Positions 9,752-16,400 of a DNA stretch of 38,956 nt are shown here, in pieces; the first letter of the stretch is position 1, and each line of letters opens with the position of its first letter. The translations under genes were made by a program, and so were the position numbers. Source of the DNA: Paenibacillus sp. Soil787 (GTDB lineage Bacteria; Bacillota; Bacilli; Paenibacillales; NBRC-103111); assembly GCF_001429545.1 (NCBI RefSeq), contig NZ_LMSP01000009.1, positions 87,725 through 126,680 of the forward strand, read 5' to 3'. The notes under the pieces were generated by a model, which worked only from the letters and a program-made list of their open reading frames with translations, had not been told where the DNA came from and made no database searches.

Positions 9752-9838
9752 TCACACTTTTTCACAAAATTTAAAAAATCCCCAAAATCCTAGAAATGTT
9801 AACCCCATTAATAAAATCATCGTTACATCATTGTACAT
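9752..9838 (-). CDS. 28-residue membrane peptide at the head of the kdp operon
   Basis: First open frame of the kdp transcript, 51 bases upstream of kdpF. It has a near-perfect ribosome binding site (AAGGAGGTG, four to five bases before ATG). It starts MYNDVTM, has one hydrophobic segment (LLMGLTFLGFWGFF) and ends in the charged KFCEKV. It is not KdpF, which follows, but has the same single-span build. Position and ribosome binding site support translation. I infer a role as an additional small subunit or regulator of the pump; I do not recognise a named family. Confidence 0.7.
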   Translation of the reverse strand: MYNDVTMILLMGLTFLGFWGFFKFCEKV

Positions 9839-9897
9839 AACGCACCTCCTTGAAATCAGACAGAACCACATGCTTCCCAAAACATTGTAACGCCGAA

Positions 9898-9952
9898 CCG
9901 TATAAAAATGAGGTAAAGAATCTATAGCATCCGTATAAAAAAAGCATAAAAA
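9898..9952 (-). promoter_or_regulatory. Candidate KdpE-binding direct repeats upstream of kdp
   Basis: On the plus strand CCGTATAAAAA occurs at 9898-9908 and again at 9931-9941, exactly 33 bp apart (three helical turns). A third related site, GCATAAAAA, lies at 9944-9952, 11 bp beyond the matching part of the second. They sit 60-115 bp upstream of the first ORF of the operon, where an activator of the OmpR family would bind. E. coli KdpE also recognises T/A-rich TTTATA-type repeats. The core promoter itself is not clear to me. Confidence 0.45.
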
Positions 9953-9962
9953 TAAATGGACA

Positions 9963-10206
9963 AATAAGAGCCCCTAAAGACTCTTATCCCGCTCCTTTAG
10001 CCACTTTCTGCGCAAATAGAAGCTCCCAAAGGCTCTTATTTCTCTGAGTAGCTAGCTTTCACCCAATCAACGACCAATAAGAGCCCCTAAAGACTCTTAT
10101 CCCGCTCCTTTAGCCACTTTCTGCGCAAATAGAAGCTCCCAAAGGCTCTTATTTCTCCAAGTAGCTAGCTTTTACACCCTATCAACGACAAATAAGAGCC
10201 CCCAAA
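9963..10206. repeat. Tandem 113-115 bp palindrome-rich repeats
   Basis: Two nearly identical units begin at 9963 and 10076 (period 113) and a partial third begins at 10191 (period 115). Each unit contains ATAAGAG...CTCTTAT hairpin arms at its start and a second copy of the inverted GGCTCTTATT at its far end (for example 10031-10040), so larger stems can also form. They lie between the kdp regulatory region and small ORFs on the other strand. No coding potential. Probably a genome-wide intergenic repeat family. Confidence 0.8.
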
Positions 10207-10395
10207 GACTCCCTCTCCTTTTACCCCATTGTGTGAAAAATGAATCATAAATACCCTCGCACTTCCTATAGGGAATGTCGAGGTATATCTTTTTTTATAA
10301 AGCAAACTGACAAAAGTAGTGTTTTTTCATCAAAGGATTCGACAAGACTCAAATTGAATAAATATCGTACTATACTTAGAAAGGTTGTGGCTTCA

Positions 10396-10491
10396 GTGTA
10401 CTCACACGAAGATTTAATCTCAATTCGACTCGCGATCATGCTCTTTGTGGTTCCAATACTGTGCGTCGCATCACTTTATTTGATTAGATAA
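10396..10491 (+). CDS. Possible 31-residue hydrophobic peptide
   Basis: A GTG-start frame whose product has one hydrophobic segment (LAIMLFVVPILCVASLYLI) and ends in Arg. The upstream sequence GAAAGGTTGTGG is shared with the other small ORF at 10600, with similar spacing to the start. The frame is open further upstream to 10240, but that part has no start with a ribosome binding site. Function unknown; could be chance. Confidence 0.25.
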   Translation: MYSHEDLISIRLAIMLFVVPILCVASLYLIR

Positions 10492-10599
10492 AAAACATAC
10501 CAGCAACTTCCTTGGGTTGCGTTCTTAGCCCATCACTTAACAGATTGGACCATTTGACAGACTACAGAGCATAGCGCTCACATGAAAGGTTGTGGAGTC

Positions 10600-10692
10600 A
10601 TGAAATGGATAATCTGGTGGTTCAAACCGAAGCAAGTAAATGTAACGGGGTATATTCGGCTTCACGGCACTTGGTATGTGATACAAAAGTAA
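10600..10692 (+). CDS. Possible 30-residue peptide followed by a terminator
   Basis: Starts MKWIIWWFKPK and contains GYIRLHGTWYV, faintly like the short GYxRxDGTyV motif of small bacterial proteins. GAAAGGTTGTGG lies just upstream; an in-frame ATG at 10582 would add six residues. A strong intrinsic terminator at 10762 closes the same strand, suggesting a short dedicated transcript. It could equally be a small RNA with an accidental frame. Confidence 0.35.
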   Translation: MKWIIWWFKPKQVNVTGYIRLHGTWYVIQK

Positions 10693-10761
10693 GTCATGGC
10701 AGCATGAGTAAGGACAGCAACTGTTACTAGACGACGATCTACAAAAAGAAATTGCCACAGT

Positions 10762-10782
10762 AAGCCCTTCGGGGCTTTTTTT
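10762..10782 (+). terminator. Intrinsic terminator
   Basis: AAGCCC-TTCG-GGGCTT stem-loop followed by a run of T. It ends the short plus-strand transcript that may carry the 10600 ORF. Confidence 0.85.
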
Positions 10783-10798
10783 AATTCGCGATTAAAAT

Positions 10799-10854
10799 CC
10801 TAAAATTTGATTCCCCCGTTTTTCATTTCGAAAATTCAGCTATGTATTCAATTA
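10799..10854 (-). other. Truncated copy of the kimA c-di-AMP riboswitch leader
   Basis: About 55 bases match 18425-18479 with only two differences. In the intact copy this stretch is the 5' leader and the first conserved bases (CGGGGGAA) of the ydaO-type aptamer. Here the match stops after that point and the rest of the aptamer is missing, replaced by the terminator at 10762-10782. On the minus strand it points towards kdp, about 960 bases away. Confidence 0.7.
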
Positions 10855-10936
10855 GATTTACGTTGTATAGTGCTAAAACTGGGCTAGGGAGAAATCGGTT
10901 TATTTCATTGTGTTTAAGTTGTAGGATGACACGACT

Positions 10937-10979
10937 TAGGACAAAGGCTGTCTTTATATAGCTTAATTGTCCTATTTTT
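10937..10979 (+). terminator. Terminator-like hairpin in the leader of the surface-protein gene
   Basis: TAGGACAA (10937-10944) pairs with TTGTCCTA (10967-10974), with extra pairing inside, followed by TTTTTA. It is 80 bases upstream of the SLH-protein start. It may be an attenuator if transcription starts upstream, or the end of some other short transcript. Confidence 0.45.
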
Positions 10980-11060
10980 ATTATATGTTCCCGTTGTAGG
11001 TTGAGTTTTTATTGATACAATGGAAATATGTTCTAAGCAATCCATTGAGGAGTGATAAAA

Positions 11061-13199
11061 GTGTTAGCCACATTTAATAGGACCTGTTCGTTATTTATTG
11101 TGTTTGTTTTATTTTTTGGACTCCTATTCGACATGTCATTCTCGATCCCGAAAGTTTATGGCGCTGCGGCCACACATTTTTATATATCGACGCCTGCAAA
11201 CGCTGCTGAAGGAACTTCATTCAAGGTTGTTGTAAGGGCTTTGGATAGTTCTGGGGAAATAGATACCGGTTATATCGGAACAGTAAATTTTATAAGTAGT
11301 GACGGAACGGCTAGTTTACCTGCAAATACGAAGTTAACAAATGGTGTGGGAACATTTTCAGCTACGCTGCATACGCCTGGTAGCGGTCAAACCATATCAG
11401 TGACAGATACAGTTACAGCGATTACAGCCACAAGCAACCCCATAAACGTAATTGGGCAAGCTGATTTATCGTTGCAAGTAGAAGTAAGTAATATAACGCC
11501 TAAAGTGGGTGATTTGATTACATATACATTAACTTTAACGAATTCAGGTCCTGATGCCGCGACAGGTGTCAAGGTCACTGCTGCACTTCCGGCCGGTGTT
11601 GCCTTTGCATCGGGGACATCGTCACAGGGAACGTATGATCAAGTTGCTGGGGTATGGGGAGTTGGAAAAGTTACAGCAGGAAGCAAACTAACACTTGCGA
11701 TTGCAGTAAAGGTTGCCTCACCTAATACTCAGATTTTTACCGTAATCGTATCCCAATCTGACCAATCTGACCCGAATCCCGTTAATAACATGGCGACGTC
11801 GACAGTGAGCCCCATAAATGTGCAAGCCGATTTATCTTTGCAAGTAGCAGTAAGTAATAAATCTCCTAAAGTGGGTGATCTGATTACATATACAGTAACT
11901 TTAACGAATTCAGGTCCTTATGCCGCAACAGGTGTCAAGGTCTCTGCTTTACTTCCTGCCGGCGTTACCTTTGCATCGGGGACATCGTCACAGGGAACGT
12001 ATGATCAAGCTACTGGGGTATGGGTAGTTGGAAGCGTTTTGATAGAAAGCCAGCAAACACTTACGATTGCAGCAACAGTTACATCACCTAATGCTCAGAT
12101 TAGTACGTCATTCGCAGCATTTGCTGACCAACCTGACCCTAATCCGGGTAATAATTCGGCTACGTCGACTGTGAGTTCAGTAAATGGGCAAGCCGACCTA
12201 TCGTTACAATTAGTAGCAAGTAATAAAACGCCTAAAGTAGGCGATTTGATTACATATACAGCAACTTTAACGAATTCAGGTCCTGACGCCGCGACAGGTG
12301 TCAAGGTCTCTGCTTTACTTCCGGCCAGCATTACCTTTGTATCGGGGACTTCGTCACAGGGAAAGTATGATCAAGCTTCTGGGGAATGGACGGTTGGAAA
12401 AGTTGCTGCAGGAAGCCAGCTAACTCTTAAGGTTGCAGCAACAGTAATATCACCTAATGCTCAGATTAGTACGTCATTCGCAGCATTTGCTGACCAACCT
12501 GACCCTAATCCGGGTAATAATTCGGCTACGTCGACTGTAGTTTCACATGCAGATGTCCCTAATGATCCAGACGTCCCCAATGAGGTCAATCATCATCTTC
12601 CGTATATCAACGGATATGAAGATGGTTCGTTCAAGCCTGATATGAATATGACGAGAGCAGAGATTGCCTCCATCCTCTACAGTTTTATTGCGAACAAAGA
12701 AGGGGCAAAGCCTTCCAAGTTCAAAGATGTTTCCTCTGGTGCATGGTATGAAGAGGCGGTCAGTTATTTGTCGCAGCATGGGATGTTGAATGGCTATGAC
12801 GATGGTACTTTCAAGGCGAATCAACCTATTACGCGAGCAGAGCTAACGACCGTTTTAACCAGTTATTTCAAACTAACTCTGACGGATACGATCACAAACA
12901 AATTTATTGACGTTGGTGCCCAGCATTGGGCCAAGAAGTATATCGACTCGGCAGCAGTCAAAGGATGGATCAACGGGTATGAAGATGATATGTTTCGACC
13001 GGACAAAAACGTCACTCGTGCAGAAGCCGTGGTGATCGTGAACCGTGCGCTGGTACGGAAAGTGGATCCGAGTAAGGTGGAGACATATAAAGGGAAATTT
13101 ACGGATATCGCAGGACACTGGGCCGCAGGTGATATTATTGAAGCGGCGGTTGCACATGACTATGTAAAAGTGGCGGAAGACAAGGAGAAGTGGAAGTAG
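11061..13199 (+). CDS. SLH-anchored surface protein with three DUF11-like repeats
   Basis: Secreted protein of about 712 residues. I choose the GTG at 11061 because GAGGAG lies eight to nine bases upstream; the GTG at 11052 is too close. A signal peptide (FIVFVLFFGLLFDMSF) ends near KVYGAAA. Then come an Ig-like domain (about 35-130) and three 122-residue repeats, each with DLITYT.TLTNSGP and PDPNPVNN/PGNN motifs, as in DUF11 surface proteins. Three SLH motifs follow at the C-terminus (INGYEDGSFKPDMNMTRAE, LNGYDDGTFKANQPITRAE, INGYEDDMFRPDKNVTRAE). SLH domains bind pyruvylated secondary wall polymers, so it should sit on the outer wall. The gene stands alone and ends in a terminator at 13355. 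Confidence 0.88.
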   Translation: MLATFNRTCSLFIVFVLFFGLLFDMSFSIPKVYGAAATHFYISTPANAAEGTSFKVVVRALDSSGEIDTGYIGTVNFISSDGTASLPANTKLTNGVGTFSATLHTPGSGQTISVTDTVTAITATSNPINVIGQADLSLQVEVSNITPKVGDLITYTLTLTNSGPDAATGVKVTAALPAGVAFASGTSSQGTYDQVAGVWGVGKVTAGSKLTLAIAVKVASPNTQIFTVIVSQSDQSDPNPVNNMATSTVSPINVQADLSLQVAVSNKSPKVGDLITYTVTLTNSGPYAATGVKVSALLPAGVTFASGTSSQGTYDQATGVWVVGSVLIESQQTLTIAATVTSPNAQISTSFAAFADQPDPNPGNNSATSTVSSVNGQADLSLQLVASNKTPKVGDLITYTATLTNSGPDAATGVKVSALLPASITFVSGTSSQGKYDQASGEWTVGKVAAGSQLTLKVAATVISPNAQISTSFAAFADQPDPNPGNNSATSTVVSHADVPNDPDVPNEVNHHLPYINGYEDGSFKPDMNMTRAEIASILYSFIANKEGAKPSKFKDVSSGAWYEEAVSYLSQHGMLNGYDDGTFKANQPITRAELTTVLTSYFKLTLTDTITNKFIDVGAQHWAKKYIDSAAVKGWINGYEDDMFRPDKNVTRAEAVVIVNRALVRKVDPSKVETYKGKFTDIAGHWAAGDIIEAAVAHDYVKVAEDKEKWK
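11457..12540 (+). repeat. Three in-frame 366-bp repeats inside the surface-protein gene
   Basis: Units start at 11457, 11823 and 12189, an exact 366-bp (122-codon) period. The last 80 or so bases of units 2 and 3 (12089-12172 and 12457-12539) are identical, whereas unit 1 differs there, suggesting recent duplication or gene conversion between units 2 and 3. Such a locus could expand or contract. Confidence 0.9.
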
Positions 13200-13354
13200 A
13201 AAGTTGTCCATGAGCAAGCTGGCAGTGGACCAGATTAACAAACAGATGATGAATGAGATGAAACAGGCGGCATAGGTTTTCCACAACGGAAAGCGACTTC
13301 ATCCGAAACAAAACTAAAAAAAACATGAAAAATAAAGGTTCTTGACCAATTCTT

Positions 13355-13383
13355 GACCAATGTTATCGAATTGGTCTTTTTTT
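13355..13383 (+). terminator. Intrinsic terminator after the surface-protein gene
   Basis: GACCAAT (13355-13361) pairs with ATTGGTC (13370-13376) and is followed by seven or more T. A shorter tandem TTGACCAATTC copy of the left arm precedes it. Confidence 0.85.
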
Positions 13384-13679
13384 CTCGTTCAAAATTCGTT
13401 TTAGCATATAGTTTGATATGACAGGGGCTCTTTAGCTAACTTACAGCATCGATGATTCCATCAACCAGTGCCCTGGCAATCGCTTTGGTAAACTTACTTT
13501 TTTTGGTGTTGAACCGCCTGATATGTACCGGATCTGTGGGTATAAGCGGAATAATGGCGTGGGAGTATTTTGTTGATATTTTTGAGGATGGCAGAGTGGT
13601 TGTTATACAGCGGGGAAATGAAGTGAAGGATTTCTGAAAAAACCTACACAGTTGAATGACCTGCAGGCGGCAGGGGGAT

Positions 13680-14017
13680 TTTGTTATTTGAGAATCTGCA
13701 ATACGCTGTAATAAATTCTTTAGCACATGAAATTCTTCTCCTTTAAATGCAAACTCATTAATCCTTTTCATATCAACCTTTAATAGGATATTCTCATGTG
13801 CTAGCTGACGATCTTGTTCTTCTAAATATTCACACAGGGGCCGCTTACGTTTGAGTTCGGTCTGCTTAAACGTTGCAGTGCGAAGCACATAAGACGGTTT
13901 GTCATCACCTTCGTAAACTAGATATTTCCTGTCATAAGAGAAGGCTTTTTAAATCTTTAAAACAGCCGTCGCTTTTCGCAACTGAGGGATATATTCTCGA
14001 ACTTCGGTTATTTGCAT
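13680..14017 (-). pseudogene. Broken gene resembling the N-terminus of an APH-family kinase
   Basis: Reading from an ATG at 14017 (GGAG seven bases upstream), the product begins MQITEVREYIPQLRK and meets an in-frame TAA after 22 codons, then continues in the same frame with FSYDRKYLVYEGDD and KPSYVLRTATF. That pattern (KYxVYE followed by YVLRT) resembles the start of aminoglycoside-phosphotransferase-like kinases. No catalytic HGDxxxxN or DxD motif follows and the frame drifts into low-likelihood sequence (to 13436). I read it as a decayed fragment. Confidence 0.5.
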
Positions 14018-14145
14018 CGTTAAGCTCCTCTCGAGTATCTTGTTTTTCTATATTAAAAACAGACATCCAGAATGTAGAGACTTATAAAAAATTCTACAGG
14101 ATTTGAGGAAACCCTTCCAACTACAATGACAGTTATTTCAACGAC

Positions 14146-14177
14146 AAGGAGCAGGTCGCCGTTGCGCCTGCTCCTTT
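14146..14177. terminator. Strong hairpin between the broken kinase gene and the immunity genes
   Basis: AAGGAGCAGG (14146-14155) pairs with CCTGCTCCTT (14167-14176), 10 bp, followed only by TTC. It lies downstream of the minus-strand gene at 14258 and may end that transcript. Confidence 0.6.
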
Positions 14178-14257
14178 CATAATCATTCCACTATTGTTCT
14201 CCGCTAGCTCAATAAACTTTTAAAATAATGAAGCCTTTATTTTTCTTGAATTATGTG

Positions 14258-14761
14258 TTACTTACAGTGATTAAACGCTTGTAATAACGTTCGCCCCAGT
14301 TCAATCTCACTAGAATTAATACCAATTTCAAACACAGGATCATTTTTTTCTGAAATATATCCGGATGATTTATACTTTTTATTTGGAGAAATTACGTAAA
14401 TCCCTTTTTCAACCCAAAATCTAACTCCGACACAAGAAAACTTCTTTACAAACTGATTCATATTTTTTACCTGCCCGTCCTTACATATATCCCCCTTTAT
14501 GGATTCACTCCAGGATAGTTCAGATTCGGATAGAACGAGAGCTTGTCTCAAAGTTGTACCTAGAGCTTCTGGGTTTATTTCTTCATCTAAAATGATTGTC
14601 TTATTTGTCGCTGCACTTCCACCGGTAGGATGTTTAGCTAATGGATTAAACAATAACATACCACCAGTATCACGTTTATAAACAGCAACTGAATGTACTA
14701 TGGGAAATTTATCTTTCTTATTTTCCTTCTTTGAGAAAAGCGAGAAGAGTTTATTAAGCAA
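14258..14761 (-). CDS. Probable CdiI/DUF1436-type immunity protein
   Basis: A 167-residue cytoplasmic protein without a signal sequence. Two related stretches, ILDEEINPEALGTTLRQAL (about 76-94) and EIELGRTLLQAF (near the end), together with YKSSGYIS, resemble the DUF1436 family of contact-dependent-inhibition immunity proteins. No toxin gene is adjacent, so it would be an orphan immunity gene, a common arrangement that protects against neighbours. It follows another immunity-like gene on the same strand. Family assignment is by eye only. Confidence 0.5.
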   Translation of the reverse strand: MLNKLFSLFSKKENKKDKFPIVHSVAVYKRDTGGMLLFNPLAKHPTGGSAATNKTIILDEEINPEALGTTLRQALVLSESELSWSESIKGDICKDGQVKNMNQFVKKFSCVGVRFWVEKGIYVISPNKKYKSSGYISEKNDPVFEIGINSSEIELGRTLLQAFNHCK

Positions 14762-14836
14762 TTTCCAAACTCACATCCTTTAGCCAGCTGCTATTTGAAG
14801 GGACATTTTTATATGAATTATCCACTTACTTTCAAT

Positions 14837-15425
14837 TTATCCGCAGTAGCAATTTTCACATAGATAATATACATCAATGATTTTTACGTTGGAAGGATCA
14901 TTATTATACTCTTCAGATTCTGTACCTTCGAACAATCTCCAACCACTGTCTTCCTTCCGGTCTGATTGCTCGCGATATAACCAACGAATTGTCCATCCCT
15001 TTTCCAAACATTTCTTTGATACTAAAGCCTTATCCTCCCCAATTTCTAACCAGTGCGGATCGTCTTTTTTAATGATTACTCTAGCAATATTCTTAGGTTC
15101 AAATTCAATTATTTCTCCTGCGTTGAGTGAATTAATATAGAGAGGCTGATTAATCAGTATTCCAATGTATTTTTTGCAAAATAACTTCCTACCAGTTACC
15201 TCAACCCACATCCTCTCCGCTCGAGGATTATCTCCATCTGGATGACTTAAAATAAAATGCAATCTTACTACATCCCCTATTTTTAACGTTACCCGCTAAA
15301 GCTATTATATCGTTTCTCTTACAATCAAATAAGGGGTACCAATAGGCTTTATTAATATCCCATACATTTCTTACTCTATTTTCTATGTGGTCCGCCATTT
15401 CTTCCGATAATAAAGTTTTCCCCAT
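14837..15425 (-). pseudogene. Frameshifted DUF2314/DUF2185 (Imm33-like) immunity gene
   Basis: Two overlapping frames make one gene. From the ATG at 15425 the first reads MGKTLLSEEMADHIENRV to AGNVK; the second resumes as GDVVRLHFILSHPDGDNPR and runs to 14837. Removing one A from the AAAAA run near 15288 joins them (…NVK-I-GDVVRLHF…). The middle (AERMWVEVTG to LNAGEIIEF) resembles DUF2314, and the end (ALVSKKCLEKGWTIRWLYRE, DSGWRLFEGTESEEY) matches the DUF2185/Imm33 pattern of polymorphic-toxin immunity proteins. The break could be genuine decay or a one-base sequencing error in a homopolymer; the rest of the frame is well kept. Confidence 0.6.
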
Positions 15426-15499
15426 AGTACACCCATTTGAATCCAAGTTTATCTTCTCCAAATTACAACAATGGATCATGCTAACCATTACTTTGATAA

Positions 15500-15556
15500 A
15501 CAAAAGAGGGATCTCTGCCGCGAAGCAAGCCTCTCAACAAACGTTCTTCGTTTAGC
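15500..15556 (-). terminator. Terminator-associated repeat, copy 1
   Basis: On the minus strand AGCTAAACG.AGAACG is followed by a degenerate hairpin around GAGGCTTGC-TTC-GCGGCAG and then CTCTTTTG. The same arrangement occurs at 25854-25909. It lies directly after the stop of the remnant at 15557. Confidence 0.55.
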
Positions 15557-15649
15557 TCAGATACCAATATAAATCATTTTGTATTCACCCGACTCAACCA
15601 TGGTTGATAATTCAATTAACCTGCATAGAGTATCAAGGAAACGCTGTGG
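15557..15649 (-). pseudogene. C-terminal remnant of an unidentified gene
   Basis: An open minus-strand frame of about 31 codons reads SPQRFLDTLCRLIEL then MVESGEYKMIYIGI and stops at 15557, just before a terminator-like repeat. A TAA closes the frame on the 5' side and no start is present. The composition looks protein-like. I cannot name the family. The rest of 15650-15817 shows no gene. Confidence 0.35.
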
Positions 15650-15817
15650 AGAGACTTATTTCGTTTTTTCAATGCATCTGAGGCTTTGCGTTTTTATGGT
15701 ATTTTTATACATTTTCCAGTGATTTTTTACCCCCTTTTTATACGATTCAACGTTACAATTGTGTAGCAAATGACACGTTGATCATCATGAAAGTCTTAAG
15801 TCAAAAGGAGAAATGCT

Positions 15818-16330
15818 ATGGCCTCCTCTCCCTTTTATTATTTAGGGGTAGTACCCAATTTGTTAAATCCGATTCATTTAGTTTACGAGTGGTTTGGTGT
15901 CTTATGGCTAGAAGAAGATCATCATTTCCCCGTTATTGTTGGTTACTGGTTTTCTAAAGAACGGTCCGATATCACACAAAATGCGATTCTATCAGGGTTT
16001 TCAAAATGGACCGAGATATCCGATCAACAGATCATTATGAGACTGTATCAGTCCATTAGAAACAAGCAAAAAAAACAGGATTGGGAGAATCGGACCCGGT
16101 TATCCATCCGTACTATTTTCAAGTCACCTTGGAATGAAGTTTCCTCTGGGTTGTATATCATAAAATCTCGGGACATATACCCCCTTCATGCTTCAGCCAT
16201 ACTTAAGAAAAAATTCTTTGTTTGGTTGGAGCACACCGCCGTATGTGAAACAGAGGAAGAACTTCATGAATTTATGAACCAGGTGAAGGAAGAGCATCAA
16301 ATTGAGCTTTTCATGAAAATCAAGCATTAG
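15818..16330 (+). CDS. Unknown 170-residue protein
   Basis: Not recognised. AAAAGGAG lies six to seven bases before the ATG, and a terminator follows its stop. No signal peptide or clear membrane helix; the sequence is rich in aromatic residues (PFYYLGVVPNLLNPIHLVYEW near the start) and has basic central and acidic C-terminal portions (TEEELHEFMNQVKEE). It converges with kimA and shares its bidirectional terminator, so it is probably a single-gene unit. Confidence 0.7.
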   Translation: MASSPFYYLGVVPNLLNPIHLVYEWFGVLWLEEDHHFPVIVGYWFSKERSDITQNAILSGFSKWTEISDQQIIMRLYQSIRNKQKKQDWENRTRLSIRTIFKSPWNEVSSGLYIIKSRDIYPLHASAILKKKFFVWLEHTAVCETEEELHEFMNQVKEEHQIELFMKIKH

Positions 16331-16340
16331 AATGATTCCA

Positions 16341-16383
16341 AAAAAACAGCCTCGGACTTGGTTAAAGTCTTTGACTGTTTTTT
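16341..16383. terminator. Bidirectional terminator between the unknown gene and kimA
   Basis: AAAAAACAG (16341-16349) pairs with CTGTTTTTT (16375-16383), with an inner GGACTT/AAAGTC stem. The A run on one side and T run on the other allow use from both directions. Confidence 0.75.
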
Positions 16384-16400
16384 ATGATCCTTATCCGAAT

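Noticed and set aside
10240..10395. N-terminal extension of the small hydrophobic ORF
   Set aside because: No RBS at the ATG at 10240, and the segment is not protein-like; only the last part from 10396 was kept, at low confidence.
13211..13276. 21-codon frame MSKLAVDQINKQMMNEMKQAA split over the 3' region of the surface-protein gene
   Set aside because: No good RBS and too short; might be a remnant, but nothing supports it.
13452..13637. 61-codon plus-strand frame opposite the broken kinase gene
   Set aside because: No RBS; the only suggestive part (EYFVDIFEDGRVVVIQ) matches nothing I know, and it lies in decayed sequence.
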